Shown: positions 15,061-25,382, numbered from the stretch's first letter. The stretch: 64,000 nt of DNA from Nitrosovibrio sp. Nv6 (GCF_900110495.1 NZ_FODX01000001.1:930001-994000), one strand, 5' to 3'. Notes: generated by a model from the sequence alone, not told the origin. Numbers and translations: made by a program.

Positions 15061-16173
15061 ATGCCAGGTAGCGGCGCGCGCTTGCAATTGCTTATCGGCC
15101 CTACAGAGCCAAGTCCTGCGCCCTATGAGGTCGTGGATGCGCTGATCGACCTGGAAGTGACCAGCGGGGAACAGGAACTTGACGGCTTCAGGATGAACTT
15201 CAGCCTGGGCAGGGAAAAGGGTGCTGACTACGAACTGCTCAAGAGGGGCCGGCTCGAGCCGCCCAACCGCGTTATTGTAGTGATCTCGATCGGCACACGC
15301 CGAGAGGTATTGATCGACGGGTTGATCACCCAACACCAGGTCATTCCCAGCAATCAGGCGGGAGGATCGAGGCTGCATGTCGATGGTGTGGACATCAGCA
15401 TCAAGCTGAATCTCAACCCAGCGCACAAGCTGTATCCAAGCCAGTCTGATTCCGCCATAGTGAAGAGCCTGCTGGAAGCTTATCGTGACCTGGGGCTGGA
15501 AGCCAATGTCGAAAAAAGTGATGTGACGCCCAGTGATAACGATCGCCGTCCGAGCCAGCAGAGAACCGATCTTGACTATATCAGGTATTTAGCTCAACGG
15601 AACAGCTTCGTCTTCTATGTTGAGCCGACGACTGTGCCACGTAGATGCATTGCTTACTGGGGTCCGCAGAAGCGGCAGGGAGAGGCGCAACCCCCTCTCA
15701 CCATGAACATGGGCTCCTACACCAACGTTGATGTGCCAATCAACTTCAGATATGACGCACTGGGCCCGGCCGAACCGGAGATGTTCACTCTCGATCCGGC
15801 TAGCAGGCACATTATCCCCGTCGAGCCCTCTTCGAGTTTATACCCGCAGCTTTCGCAACGCGTCGCAAGACCCCTGCGCAGCACCTTGGCTCGTGACACG
15901 GCAAGGCTGAATACGGCACTGGCGAGACAGCGCGGCCTCTCCTCCATGCAAGAGTCCTCTGATGCTGTCACAGGCACGGGGGAAGTGGATGCTGTGCGTT
16001 ATGGCCGAATTTTGCGTGCGCATCATATTGTAGGTGTGCGCGGGGTGGGCAATAGCTTTGATGGAGAATACTACGTCGAGTCGGTTACCCACCGGATCAA
16101 ACGTGGGGAATACAAGCAGAGCTTCACGTTGAAACGTGAAGGGCGCGGATCAACGAAACAACAATTGAGATGA
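15061..16173 (+). CDS. phage late control D-like protein (spike hub, Afp8 N-terminal part)
   Basis: A 370-residue protein of the gpD/VgrG-N class. The N-terminus has PSPAPYEVVDALIDLEVT and a region on tying to the hub; the middle has RRPSQQRTDLDYIRYLAQRN with FVFYVEP, the typical gpD phrase; the end is a beta-rich domain with HHIVGVRGVGNSFDGEYYV and VTHRI. It forms the trimeric hub on which the spike sits. The start at 15061 directly follows the LysM stop; an upstream in-frame ATG would overlap that gene by almost 100 bases and is unlikely. The stop overlaps the next start. Afp8/Pvc8 is a fusion of this protein with the following gpV-like protein; here they are separate. Confidence 0.9.
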   Translation: MPGSGARLQLLIGPTEPSPAPYEVVDALIDLEVTSGEQELDGFRMNFSLGREKGADYELLKRGRLEPPNRVIVVISIGTRREVLIDGLITQHQVIPSNQAGGSRLHVDGVDISIKLNLNPAHKLYPSQSDSAIVKSLLEAYRDLGLEANVEKSDVTPSDNDRRPSQQRTDLDYIRYLAQRNSFVFYVEPTTVPRRCIAYWGPQKRQGEAQPPLTMNMGSYTNVDVPINFRYDALGPAEPEMFTLDPASRHIIPVEPSSSLYPQLSQRVARPLRSTLARDTARLNTALARQRGLSSMQESSDAVTGTGEVDAVRYGRILRAHHIVGVRGVGNSFDGEYYVESVTHRIKRGEYKQSFTLKREGRGSTKQQLR

Positions 16174-16661
16174 ACGGACCGACTTTTCACGGCAAGTTTC
16201 GCGGGGTGGTGAGCGACAACAGCGACCCCAACAACATGGGGCGTATCCGGGCCAGAGTTCCGGATGTGTTCGGGGAAAATGAGAGCGGGTGGGCATTGCC
16301 TGCAGTGCCGTATGCAGGGAATGGGGTGGGTTTGTTTCTGATTCCTCCAACGAATGCGTCGGTCTGGATCGAGTTCGAGCAGGGGGACCCGGAATATCCG
16401 ATCTGGACCGGGTGTTTCTGGGCGCAGGGAGAGCCGCCGGCTTCACCTACGGTGGCAGAAATGAAGGTTCTGAAAACCGATACGGCAACGATTACGATCA
16501 ACGACTTGGCCGGCGCGGGAGAGGTCACGATCGAGACCAATATGGGGATGAAAATCGTGATGAATGCGACAAGTATAGAGATAACCAACGGCCAGGGAGC
16601 GAGTATCAAACTCACGGGGCCGACGGTATCCATTAATGGCAGCGCGCTGGAGGTAACCTGA
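16170..16661 (+). CDS. gpV/gp5-type spike protein with OB-fold and beta-helix tail
   Basis: A 163-residue protein. Residues 5-90 are the OB-fold of phage baseplate protein V / VgrG (FRGVVSDNSDPNNMGRIRARVP, then WALPAVPYAG and VWIEFEQGDPEYPIWTG). The rest has short alternating polar and Ile/Val/Thr stretches (TATITINDLAG, VTIETNMGMKIVMNATSIEI) that would form the trimeric beta-helix spike. It acts as the needle below the hub. Coupled by ATGA to the gpD gene before it and to the tip gene after it. Confidence 0.92.
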   Translation: MNGPTFHGKFRGVVSDNSDPNNMGRIRARVPDVFGENESGWALPAVPYAGNGVGLFLIPPTNASVWIEFEQGDPEYPIWTGCFWAQGEPPASPTVAEMKVLKTDTATITINDLAGAGEVTIETNMGMKIVMNATSIEITNGQGASIKLTGPTVSINGSALEVT

Positions 16662-16984
16662 TGCCGGGGTATCTACTTCATGTTGGGGCTACAGTGCTGT
16701 GTGCTCACGCTGGCCAGGCGCAACCCACCTCCCCTTTTCCGAGGGTACGTGTTGGGAATCAGCCAATCGTGACCCAGCCCTCGCCCTACATAGTGGCGGG
16801 ATGCACTTTGCCTCCCCCACTTGCTGCCAACGGGCCGTGCGTAACTGCGCAGTGGATCACTGCGGCAACCCGTGTACGGGCGGGTAATCTACCGGTGCTG
16901 TTACAGGACAGCCAGGCAATCTGCGCTCCTACTGCCACCCCGCTTAACATTGTGCTTACTCAGATGCGTGTGAGGGGGACATGA
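16661..16984 (+). CDS. PAAR-like spike tip protein (Afp10-like)
   Basis: A 107-residue protein starting MPGYLLHVGATVLCAHAG with GNQPIVTQPSPYIVAGC in the middle and a hydrophobic PLNIVLTQMRVR end. In eCIS loci a short Cys/His-containing protein of this type between the spike and gp25 genes is the PAAR-like tip that sharpens the needle. Cys and His residues (C14, H16, C48, C60 among others) could bind the metal of the tip. The canonical PAAR motif is not exact, so the assignment leans on position and on the typical eCIS form of the sequence. Confidence 0.8.
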   Translation: MPGYLLHVGATVLCAHAGQAQPTSPFPRVRVGNQPIVTQPSPYIVAGCTLPPPLAANGPCVTAQWITAATRVRAGNLPVLLQDSQAICAPTATPLNIVLTQMRVRGT

Positions 16985-17346
16985 TGAACATCGACTTCCC
17001 TTTCCATTTCGACAGCCGTGGGCGCACTGCGGCGACCAGCGATGCCGATCATATTCGCGACATGATCGAACAATTCCTATTCACCAGCCCCGGCGAGCGC
17101 GTCAACCGTCCCGATTTCGGCAGCGGCCTGCTAGGAATGGTATTTGAACCCAACAGCCCGGAACTGGCGGCGGCTCTGCAATTCACTATTCAGGCAGGCC
17201 TCCAGCGGTGGCTGGGAGACCTGATCGAAGTACGCAAGCTTGAAGTAACCAGCGAGGACGCGATGCTTACTGTGGATCTCGCCTATGCGATTCGCAGAAC
17301 GGGCGAAGTGCGCCGTGAAGGGTTTACAAGGGGAAGTTCAATATGA
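16981..17346 (+). CDS. gp25/GPW-like baseplate wedge protein (Afp9-like)
   Basis: A 121-residue protein with the gp25 pattern: FPFHFDSRGRTAATSDADHI, IRDMIEQFLFTSPGERVNRPDFGSGLLGMVFEPNS divided over residues 24-58, and the helix LQFTIQAGLQRWLGDLIEV. The EPR-like core RVNRPDFGSGL is the gp25 hallmark. This subunit starts sheath polymerisation on the baseplate. Two ATGs lie in tandem at the start; the first overlaps the tip-gene stop. The end overlaps the next start by 4 bases. Confidence 0.93.
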   Translation: MMNIDFPFHFDSRGRTAATSDADHIRDMIEQFLFTSPGERVNRPDFGSGLLGMVFEPNSPELAAALQFTIQAGLQRWLGDLIEVRKLEVTSEDAMLTVDLAYAIRRTGEVRREGFTRGSSI

Positions 17347-20144
17347 AGACAAGCAATCTCGCTTGTGGGGCTGAAGAGCGGCGCAAACGGCTTTTCGGCA
17401 ACCCCGACTGGAACGGGATGGATTTCCTTGAAGTGTCGGCTGACCAGCTTTCGCTGTGTGTGCACTTCTTCGGCCAGGTGCCGGAAAATATAACCGCTGG
17501 GAACGTGCGTATCGAGGGCGGTCGGCGTATCCGTAACATCCGGGCGGCAAACGTCAAGATCGATCGCGCGCATGATGAGGAGCTCGACGATTGTCTGCGC
17601 ATTACGCTCGACAAGTCCGGCGATTTTTCGACTTATCGTTTGTGCCTGGTTGAGAAGATACCGCCTACAGAGGAAATGAACGGCGGAAAAGTGAATGGCA
17701 TCCACAGCGAAAGGGATACTCGCCCGATGCAGGGAATTGATCCTCGCTACGCATGCCTCGATTTCAGTTTCAAGGCTGATTGCCCAAGCGATCTCGACTG
17801 CTTGACGGATCAGGGGTGTCCGCCTGAAGTATTTCCTGCTCCCGAAATCAACTATCTCGCCAAGGACTATGCAAGCTTCCGCCAGCTGATGCTGGACCGC
17901 CTTGCGCTCATCATGCCGGACTGGCAGGAGCGCCACGTGCCCGACATTGGCATTACGCTAGTCGAACTGCTTGCCTATACGGCCGATTACCTGAGCTATT
18001 ACCAGGATGCGGTCGCCACCGAGGCTTACCTTGAAACGGCAAGACAGCGCATCTCGATACGCCGCCACGTGCGGCTGGTCGACTACCGCATGCATGAAGG
18101 AAACAATGCCCGCACCTGGATCACGGTATGGACAGCCACGGACCTTCCGCCTCTGAAGGCGAAAGACATCTATTTCATTACGGGGTTTCCCGATATCAAA
18201 GCTGCCAGCGGGAATGTGGTAAAGCAAGAAGATCTCGATCGGGTGCCGGAGAATTGGTATGAAGTATTTGAGCCGCTTGTTACTCATGATGCGGAGGCCG
18301 AGCCGCAGTTTACCTTCCGCGCGGCACACAGCAAGATTCACTTTTATACCTGGGACGATCAGGAGTGCTGCCTGCCCAAGGGCGCAACCCGCGCCACATT
18401 ACTGGATGAGGCGCCAGTAGCTATCGAGCCACAAGCTAAAAACCAGCCCCCGTCTCAGGGAGAAAGTGCCAACCTGATACAGGACAAGACCGCGGCAAAA
18501 GCCGATGATACACAGACGGATATAAGTGAAGCTCAGGCCGAAACACAGGCTGACAACGACGAGCTAACCAGGCCGAAAACACCAACGAGAGCCCGTGCCA
18601 GAGCTCAAAAGGGAACAGAAGCCTACAATCAGACGAAGACCGGCGACGGCGGACCGCAACGTATACTCAATCTCAGCCCCGGTGACGTGCTGATCTTTGA
18701 GGAAGTGCTGGGGCCAACGACCAATAATCCAGCTGATGCGGACCCGTTACGCCGTCATGCAGTACGGCTTATCAGGGTTACGCCTTCCCTCGACGGTCTG
18801 CTTAATAAACCGGTATTGGAAATCGAGTGGGATCCCGCGGATGCCCTACCTTTTTCGCTCTGTCTTTCTGCCCGGCTGCCGGCGCCCGATTGCCGCAGGA
18901 TTGGCGATGTGAGCGTGGCACGCGGCAACGTTGTCCTGGTTGACCACGGTCGACGGGTTGAGGAGCCGCTGGGTCCGGTGGAAACAAAGGAAACAGTGCG
19001 GGAGTGCGGTTGCGAGGGCAGCGTTATCGAAAGCACAACGGTGGCGAAACGCTTCAATCCAGTGCTGAAACATGCACCGCTCACATTTGGCGAGCCACTG
19101 CCTGCAAACGGGCCGGCGTCCACGTTGTTGAGACAGGATGCGTGGCGTGCATTGCCCCACATCGTACTTCAGGAATTCTTGAATAGCGAAGTCGGTGCTG
19201 CCGGGCCGATATGGAATCCCCAATATGACCTCCTTGCCAGCGGCGCCGAAGACAGGCATTACGTCGCGGAACTGGACGACGAGGGGCGCGCACATCTGCG
19301 CTTTGGGGACGGCGAGTTGGGCCGCACGCCAGCAGCAGGGGTGCATTTCATGGCGACGTATCGCGTGGGTAAAGGCTCCTCCGGCAATGTGGGCCGCGAC
19401 ATGATTAACCACCTGGTGCTGCGCGAAGGAACATTAAGCGCAGATGCAATCAAGCCGCGTAATCCGTTGCCTGCCGAAGGCGGCATGGCGCCGGAACCCG
19501 TCACGGAGGCAAAGCTGTTTGCACCGCATTTGTTCCGCACACAGCTCGAGCGCGCGATCACTGCGGAAGACTATGCAAACCTGGCCGAACGCAATACCGG
19601 AATTCAGCGCGGGGCCGCGGAGCTCCGCTGGATGGGAAGTTGGTATGAAGCGCGGGTCGCTATCGATCCTGCATTCACGGATGAAGCGGATGCCGCACTA
19701 TTGAAGGAGATAGAAGGTTATCTCTACCGCTATCGGCGCATGGGCCATGATCTCGCAGTAGTGCCCGCGCATTATGTGCCGCTTTATCTTGCCATGGAAA
19801 TCTGCGTACTGCCACAGTATGCGCGTGGCCACATCAAGGCGGAGCTGCTTAAGGTATTTGGCAGCAAGCCGCTGGAGAACGGCAAATTGGGCTTCTTCCA
19901 CCCGGATAATTTAAGTTTTGGTGATGGCATTTATGTTTCGCAATTGATAGCGATGGCGAAATCCGTCGAAGGAGTTGAAACCGTCAAAGTTACGAAGCTG
20001 CAGAGGCTGGATACGCCAGCAGGTGGAGGAGCAATTGACACGGGCGTATTGCCACTCGGCTCTGGTGAAATTGCCCAGCTCAACAACGACCCAAGCTTTC
20101 CGGAAAACGGCAAACTCGAACTGATCCTTAGAGGCGGAAGATGA
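17343..20144 (+). CDS. baseplate J-like wedge protein 1 (Afp11-like)
   Basis: A 933-residue putative baseplate assembly protein. The core region has PEINYLAKDYASFRQLMLDR, VPDIGITLVELLAYTADYLSYYQDAVATEAYL and the RRHVRLVDYRM segment, all typical of eCIS gp6/gpJ-like wedge proteins; the region around 620-690 has LRFGDGELGRTP and VGKGSSGNVG. Between about residues 355 and 445 lies a low-complexity insert rich in Gln, Glu, Ala, Thr and Arg, probably a surface loop or linker. The protein forms the wedge ring that triggers sheath contraction. It is coupled to gp25 and followed 10 bases later by a second wedge gene. Confidence 0.92.
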   Translation: MKTSNLACGAEERRKRLFGNPDWNGMDFLEVSADQLSLCVHFFGQVPENITAGNVRIEGGRRIRNIRAANVKIDRAHDEELDDCLRITLDKSGDFSTYRLCLVEKIPPTEEMNGGKVNGIHSERDTRPMQGIDPRYACLDFSFKADCPSDLDCLTDQGCPPEVFPAPEINYLAKDYASFRQLMLDRLALIMPDWQERHVPDIGITLVELLAYTADYLSYYQDAVATEAYLETARQRISIRRHVRLVDYRMHEGNNARTWITVWTATDLPPLKAKDIYFITGFPDIKAASGNVVKQEDLDRVPENWYEVFEPLVTHDAEAEPQFTFRAAHSKIHFYTWDDQECCLPKGATRATLLDEAPVAIEPQAKNQPPSQGESANLIQDKTAAKADDTQTDISEAQAETQADNDELTRPKTPTRARARAQKGTEAYNQTKTGDGGPQRILNLSPGDVLIFEEVLGPTTNNPADADPLRRHAVRLIRVTPSLDGLLNKPVLEIEWDPADALPFSLCLSARLPAPDCRRIGDVSVARGNVVLVDHGRRVEEPLGPVETKETVRECGCEGSVIESTTVAKRFNPVLKHAPLTFGEPLPANGPASTLLRQDAWRALPHIVLQEFLNSEVGAAGPIWNPQYDLLASGAEDRHYVAELDDEGRAHLRFGDGELGRTPAAGVHFMATYRVGKGSSGNVGRDMINHLVLREGTLSADAIKPRNPLPAEGGMAPEPVTEAKLFAPHLFRTQLERAITAEDYANLAERNTGIQRGAAELRWMGSWYEARVAIDPAFTDEADAALLKEIEGYLYRYRRMGHDLAVVPAHYVPLYLAMEICVLPQYARGHIKAELLKVFGSKPLENGKLGFFHPDNLSFGDGIYVSQLIAMAKSVEGVETVKVTKLQRLDTPAGGGAIDTGVLPLGSGEIAQLNNDPSFPENGKLELILRGGR

Positions 20145-20154
20145 GAGGTGGAAG

Positions 20155-23055
20155 ATGAAATTGCCCTGCGATTGCTGCGAAGGCCCGGACGTACTTACCC
20201 CGCTTACCACGGTCAACCGGCCGGGGCTGAGCGCACTACGCTATCGGGTCGGCACTCACGCCACTTTTTTCGAAACCATGCAGGCGCGCTTGTCGGGCGA
20301 TGAATTTCCCGAGTTGATGGCACTAAAAACACGAGAGACTAGCGACCCCAGCCTCGCGCTGCTGGATGCCTGGGCTACGGTTGGAGATGTCCTCACGTTC
20401 TATCAGGAACGCATCGTCAACGAAGGCTATCTGCGCACTGCCACTGAACGGCGCTCGATACTGGAGCAGGCGCGGCTTGTCGGTTACCGCCTGCGTCCCG
20501 GCGTTGCCTCCAGCGTACATCTCGCCTATACCATCGAGAAGGATTCGGAGCCGGTGGAGATACCTCAAGGGGCGCGCGTGAACAGCATCCCCGCGCCAGG
20601 CGAGCAGATGCAGGCTTTCGAAACCTCCGAGCCACTTGAAGCGCGTTACGAATGGAATGGATTGAAACCCCGCATGACGCAACCTCAGACCCCGGCGACG
20701 ATTGGGGAAAATGGATTGTATTTGAAAGGTATTGCCACCAATCTGAAACCCAATGATGGATTGTTGATCGATTTTGGGAACGAAAAACCCACCGCATTTC
20801 GTGTTTACGAGGTCAAGCCTGACAATAAGGCGGATCGCACCCTTATTACCCTGCGCATGTGGGATGGCGGCAGTATTCCACTGTCGACCGAGCCTGGTGA
20901 GGAATCCTGCATCAAGAAGGCGCCTCAGGAAGAGATAACGGTTCAGGTAAATAAAGCCTTCTTGGACAAGTTACGGACGCCGCCGTCCATTCCCCCCGCT
21001 AGCCCAAAGCAATTGGAACGATCTGTGCAAAGGACCTTTGCGGTACAGGCGGAAATTTTCCCTCAACTGTTGTCCACGCTATCGCCTCGTTTGCATTCGC
21101 TACTATATCCCGCGCTCGCCAGCGCCCAAGTGACGGAAAAGCCGGAAATCAAGGTCTATGTGTTACGCAAGGTGACATCGTTGTTCGGGCATAACGCGCC
21201 GAAAGAGCCTCGGTATGAACCGCCGCCACTCCTTCCTACGGGGGGACCTAGTGGCAACGCCGGCAATTTGAAACCGCAAAGCGAATGGTGCGAATGGACG
21301 GTTGCAGATGACGAAGCAGAGAATATGGCGTACCTGGATACAGTTTACGATCAGGTCGTGGCAGGCAGCTATGTAATAATTCAAAGACCAAAAGACGAGA
21401 TGAGGGAAGAGCATTGTTCTTTCGTGAGAACTATCAAGAATGTGGTGTCGGTATCCCGCGCAGCATATGGGTTAACCGGCAAGACTAGCAAGCTGACGTT
21501 CTCGGAGAAATGGTGGGATGCCAAAAAAGCTGAAGTGAAGGAGCCTCGTGATTGTCCTGAGGAGGCTGATTTTCCGGATGATTTTCCCATACTGCGTGCC
21601 ACAACAATGTACTGCCAGAGCGAGGAACTAGCCCTTGCGGACGAACCCATCCATGAAGACATTTGTGACGATAAAATCGAACTGGACGGGCTTTACGACG
21701 GGTTCGAGCCCGGCAGGTGGATGATTATATCGGGTGAGCGTGCGGATATTCCCGGCACGACTGGCGTAAAAGCCAGTGAACTGGTAATGCTCTCGGAGAT
21801 AATACAGAAAACCAAAACCAGGAACCAAACCACCGTACCCCGAGAGAGTAAGGATAAGCAGTCCATCGAGGAGCCCCTGCCAGGTGACAAACTGCATACG
21901 TTTATCAGATTCGACAAAAAGCTCGCCTATTGCTACAAACGGGATACCGTAACTCTTTATGCTAACGTAGTGAAGGCCACCCACGGTGAGACCCGCAGGG
22001 AAGTTCTAGGGAGTGGCGATGCGTCAAAAGCATTCCAATCGTTCGAGTTGAAGCAGTATCCCCTCACTTATGTTTCCGCCCCAACGGTTTCGGGTATCGA
22101 GAGCACGCTTGAAATACGCGTGAATGATGTGCAGTGGCACGAGACCGATAGCCTCCCGGCGCTTGGTCGCAATGACCGGAAGTTCATCACATCCCAGGAT
22201 GATAATGAAAAGACTTCGATAACTTTCGGCAACGGCGAGCGTGGCGCAAGACTGCCGACAGGGCAGGAAAACATCAGGTCGATTTATCGCAGTGGCATCG
22301 GCAAGCCCGGCAACGTAAAGGCGAATCAGATCAGCCTGCTTGCCACGCGGCCACTCGGCGTGAAAGCGGTGATCAATCCGATCCGGGCTTCCGGCGGCGC
22401 GGACAGGGAAGGCCGCGATCAGGCACGCAAGAACGCGCCGCTTGCCCTAATGGCACTGGACCGTCTGGTTTCAACACCGGATTATGCGGATTTTACCCGC
22501 ACCTTTGCCGGGATCGGCAAGGCGGCGGCTGTGCGTTTGACCGACGGCCGCAGGCAGTTGGTACAGGTAACCATTGCTGGCGCGGATGATATTCCCATCG
22601 AAGTCACTTCTGATCTCTATCGCAACTTGCTTGATGCATTGCATCGCCATGGCGATCCGCATTTACCCATCCAACTCAAGGTACGCGAACGGTTGGCTTT
22701 GGTCATCAGCGCGAAAGTCAGTGTACATCCGGATTATCTGTGGGAGAGCCTTGAGCCAAAGATTCGCACGGCGCTACTCGACGCCTTCAGTTTCGAGAAG
22801 CTGGAGTTGGGGGATGACCTGTTTCTCGCCGATGCCATCCAGATAATCCAGGGCGTTCCTGGTGTGGCGTATGTGGATGTCGATGTCTTCGACACGATTT
22901 CGGAAAATGCGCTGCTCGAAGGTTTCACTGCCTCCGCAGACTCGGTGGGATCCAGCTTCAAACTCGGGCACCGCATTCCCATTGAATCTACGCAGATCGC
23001 TTATCTTTCGTTAGAGGTGCCGGATACGCTGATTTTGCAGGAGATCAAGCCATGA
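20155..23055 (+). CDS. baseplate J-like wedge protein 2 (Afp11/12-like)
   Basis: A 966-residue protein related in design to the one before: VNRPGLSALRYRVGTHATFF near the start, LALLDAWATVGDVLTFYQERIVNEGYL with the RRSILEQARLVGYRLRPG helix-turn, and later ITFGNGERGARLPTGQENI, YRSGIGKPGNV and RLVSTPDYADFTRTFAGIG, which is the C-terminal gpJ-like part. Cys-containing loops in the middle are specific to this protein. Two different J-like wedge proteins in tandem are usual in this eCIS class. The start has GGTGGAAG before it; the stop overlaps the next start by ATGA. Confidence 0.92.
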   Translation: MKLPCDCCEGPDVLTPLTTVNRPGLSALRYRVGTHATFFETMQARLSGDEFPELMALKTRETSDPSLALLDAWATVGDVLTFYQERIVNEGYLRTATERRSILEQARLVGYRLRPGVASSVHLAYTIEKDSEPVEIPQGARVNSIPAPGEQMQAFETSEPLEARYEWNGLKPRMTQPQTPATIGENGLYLKGIATNLKPNDGLLIDFGNEKPTAFRVYEVKPDNKADRTLITLRMWDGGSIPLSTEPGEESCIKKAPQEEITVQVNKAFLDKLRTPPSIPPASPKQLERSVQRTFAVQAEIFPQLLSTLSPRLHSLLYPALASAQVTEKPEIKVYVLRKVTSLFGHNAPKEPRYEPPPLLPTGGPSGNAGNLKPQSEWCEWTVADDEAENMAYLDTVYDQVVAGSYVIIQRPKDEMREEHCSFVRTIKNVVSVSRAAYGLTGKTSKLTFSEKWWDAKKAEVKEPRDCPEEADFPDDFPILRATTMYCQSEELALADEPIHEDICDDKIELDGLYDGFEPGRWMIISGERADIPGTTGVKASELVMLSEIIQKTKTRNQTTVPRESKDKQSIEEPLPGDKLHTFIRFDKKLAYCYKRDTVTLYANVVKATHGETRREVLGSGDASKAFQSFELKQYPLTYVSAPTVSGIESTLEIRVNDVQWHETDSLPALGRNDRKFITSQDDNEKTSITFGNGERGARLPTGQENIRSIYRSGIGKPGNVKANQISLLATRPLGVKAVINPIRASGGADREGRDQARKNAPLALMALDRLVSTPDYADFTRTFAGIGKAAAVRLTDGRRQLVQVTIAGADDIPIEVTSDLYRNLLDALHRHGDPHLPIQLKVRERLALVISAKVSVHPDYLWESLEPKIRTALLDAFSFEKLELGDDLFLADAIQIIQGVPGVAYVDVDVFDTISENALLEGFTASADSVGSSFKLGHRIPIESTQIAYLSLEVPDTLILQEIKP

Positions 23056-25370
23056 GCCCCTCGTCCGATCGCCTGTATGAGCTACTGCCCGCCATTCATC
23101 GCGTGCGCGACGCGGAGCGCGGCTATCCGCTTCGGGCCCTGCTTAGAGTCATCAGCGAACAGGTCGACGTGATAGAGGATGACATCGCGCAGCTTTACGA
23201 CAATTGGTTTATTGAAACCTGCGAGGATTGGGTCGTCCCTTACATCGCCGATCTGATTGGCTATCGAGCGGTGCACCAGGCAGGCGACCCGCGGTCGGTT
23301 GAAACAACCGACGGGTGGAACCGGAACAAAATCCTGATCCCTCGCCGCGATGTGGCAGCGACGTTGGGCTCCCGCAGGCGCAAAGGCACCTTATCATTGA
23401 TTGAGTTGCTCGCAAACAACGTTGCCGGCTGGCCGGCGCGCGCAGTAGAGTTCTACACCCTGCTCGGTTGGACGCAGCACCTGAACCACCAGCGGCTTAC
23501 CCGCAGACAAACGGTTGCCCTTCGCGATGGCAACGCTCTCGATTTAATCGACGGACCATTCGAACGGTTGGCGCATACGGTGGATGTGCAGCGCATCGCA
23601 TCGCATCGCTCGCCGGGACGCTATAACATCCCGAGCGTTGGCCTGTTTGTCTGGCGCTTGAAGCCCTATTCGGTAACGCATGCGCCAGCCTATTGTCTTG
23701 AGAGCATAGGGCCGCAGTGTTTCACGTTCAGTGTGCTGGGAAATAATACGCCACTGTATGCAAAACCCCAACTGGAAGAGGAGCCGACCCATATCGCAGA
23801 AGAAATCAATCTACCGGCGCCGATTCGGCGCCGTGCGCTAGAAGAACGCATAGCCTTGCGACCATTAAAAACGCAAGCGTCGGCTATCTATTATGGTGCG
23901 AACAAGAGTATCGAAATCTATGCGCCGGATTGGCCGGTAAAGGATAAAGATCCGACGAGAAGAACTCCCCAGCCCATTCCGGCCGAGTTCGTTATTCCAG
24001 CCGACCTTTCCGATTGGCGTTATCGAGCCCAACGAAATCAGGTTGCGTTGGATCCTGTCCTGGGCCGCATTGTCTTCCCTGCGGGACAGTTGCCAAAGCG
24101 CGGCGTTTGGGTCACCTATCACTATGCTTTCAGCGCTGATATGGGAGGCGGAGAGTATAACCGTAGTCTATCCGAGCCAGTCAACTTCACACTTTATCGA
24201 GTGACCAACGACAAACCTTCAACGGACACATTCGAGACTATCAATGCCGCGCTTGCTAAGTGGCGCCAGGATCAGCAGGCGCTGGGATCGGAGCCTGCCG
24301 GAGACGTCGAGAAAGAAAAATGGCGCAAAGATAAGGAAGCTTTGCGCGCCGCCGTGATCGAGATCGAGGATAGCTCAGTATACAGCGAGCCACTGAGAAT
24401 CCTCCTGGAGGCGGGAGAAAGTCTACAGCTGAGGGCGGCCAATCGCACCCGGCCGGTAATTCGGCTGATCGATAACGTAAGCGATCGTCCGGATGCCTTC
24501 ACCATATCCGGCAAAAAAGCGAGCCGCTTCAAGCTTGACGGATTGACCGTGATGGGTCGAGGCCTGCAAATCAACGGCCCTGACCCCGCCAATCCCGAAC
24601 GCTTCGCTGAAGGCGATCTCTGCGATGTAGTTATTCGCCACTCGACATTGGTCCCTGGGTGGGGACTCGAATCCAGCTGTGAACCGCGGCGGCCAAACGA
24701 GCCCAGCCTGGAAATTTTCAATACAAATGCGAGAGTTATTGTCGAGGCAAGCATTATCGGCTCGATTTACGTTGCTGCTGACGAGGTGCAAGCCGACCCG
24801 GTTGAAATCTCGATCAGCGATAGCATTGTTGATGCAACCAGTGAAGAGCGTGTTGCTATCGGCGCCCCAAGCTGGCCGCTGGCCTTCGCTCACTTGTCAG
24901 TCGTGCGCAGCACGATAATCGGAAAGGTCAATACGCACGCGATCACATCGGCAGAGAACTCGATCTTCATGAGCCTGATTCGGGTCGGCCGCCGCCAGAA
25001 AGGATGCATGCGCTTCTGCTATGTTGCACCCGGTTCCCGTACACCGCAACGGTTTCACTGTCAGCCTGACCACGTTATCGCCGCTTTGGACGAAGTTAAG
25101 CCACCGCCTTTGCCTAGTGAAAAGGCGCGAGCCAAAGAACGCGAATCGCAACGTGTACGGCCCCGTTTCGAGAGCTCGCACTATGGCACGCCTGCGTACT
25201 GTCAGCTCGCGATCGATTGCGCGGAAGAGATTTCCCGCGGCGCCGAGGGCGAATCCGAGATGGGCGTATTTCACGAACTGTTCAACCCGCAAAGAACTGC
25301 AAACCTGCGCGCTCGGCTGGATGAATATACGCCTGCAGGTATGGAGGCAGGCATTCTGTTTGAAAACTAG
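23052..25370 (+). CDS. gpI-like tail protein with beta-helix C-terminal extension
   Basis: A 772-residue protein. Residues 1-150 match the P2 gpI-like tail family: LYELLPAIHRVRDAERGYPL, VISEQVDVIEDDIAQLYDNWF, CEDWVVPYIADLIGYR. P2 gpI is about 180 residues, so the remaining 600 residues are an extension. Part of this (about 440-640) has repeated short strands with Ile/Val/Ser at regular distance (VEISISDSIVDA, LSVVRSTIIGKVNTHAIT, SIFMSLIRVG) that look like a right-handed beta-helix, a fold common in phage tail fibres and host-binding proteins. I infer a wedge-tip or fibre-attachment protein, possibly involved in target contact. Confidence 0.85.
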   Translation: MSPSSDRLYELLPAIHRVRDAERGYPLRALLRVISEQVDVIEDDIAQLYDNWFIETCEDWVVPYIADLIGYRAVHQAGDPRSVETTDGWNRNKILIPRRDVAATLGSRRRKGTLSLIELLANNVAGWPARAVEFYTLLGWTQHLNHQRLTRRQTVALRDGNALDLIDGPFERLAHTVDVQRIASHRSPGRYNIPSVGLFVWRLKPYSVTHAPAYCLESIGPQCFTFSVLGNNTPLYAKPQLEEEPTHIAEEINLPAPIRRRALEERIALRPLKTQASAIYYGANKSIEIYAPDWPVKDKDPTRRTPQPIPAEFVIPADLSDWRYRAQRNQVALDPVLGRIVFPAGQLPKRGVWVTYHYAFSADMGGGEYNRSLSEPVNFTLYRVTNDKPSTDTFETINAALAKWRQDQQALGSEPAGDVEKEKWRKDKEALRAAVIEIEDSSVYSEPLRILLEAGESLQLRAANRTRPVIRLIDNVSDRPDAFTISGKKASRFKLDGLTVMGRGLQINGPDPANPERFAEGDLCDVVIRHSTLVPGWGLESSCEPRRPNEPSLEIFNTNARVIVEASIIGSIYVAADEVQADPVEISISDSIVDATSEERVAIGAPSWPLAFAHLSVVRSTIIGKVNTHAITSAENSIFMSLIRVGRRQKGCMRFCYVAPGSRTPQRFHCQPDHVIAALDEVKPPPLPSEKARAKERESQRVRPRFESSHYGTPAYCQLAIDCAEEISRGAEGESEMGVFHELFNPQRTANLRARLDEYTPAGMEAGILFEN

Positions 25371-25382
25371 GAGAAAACAAAG

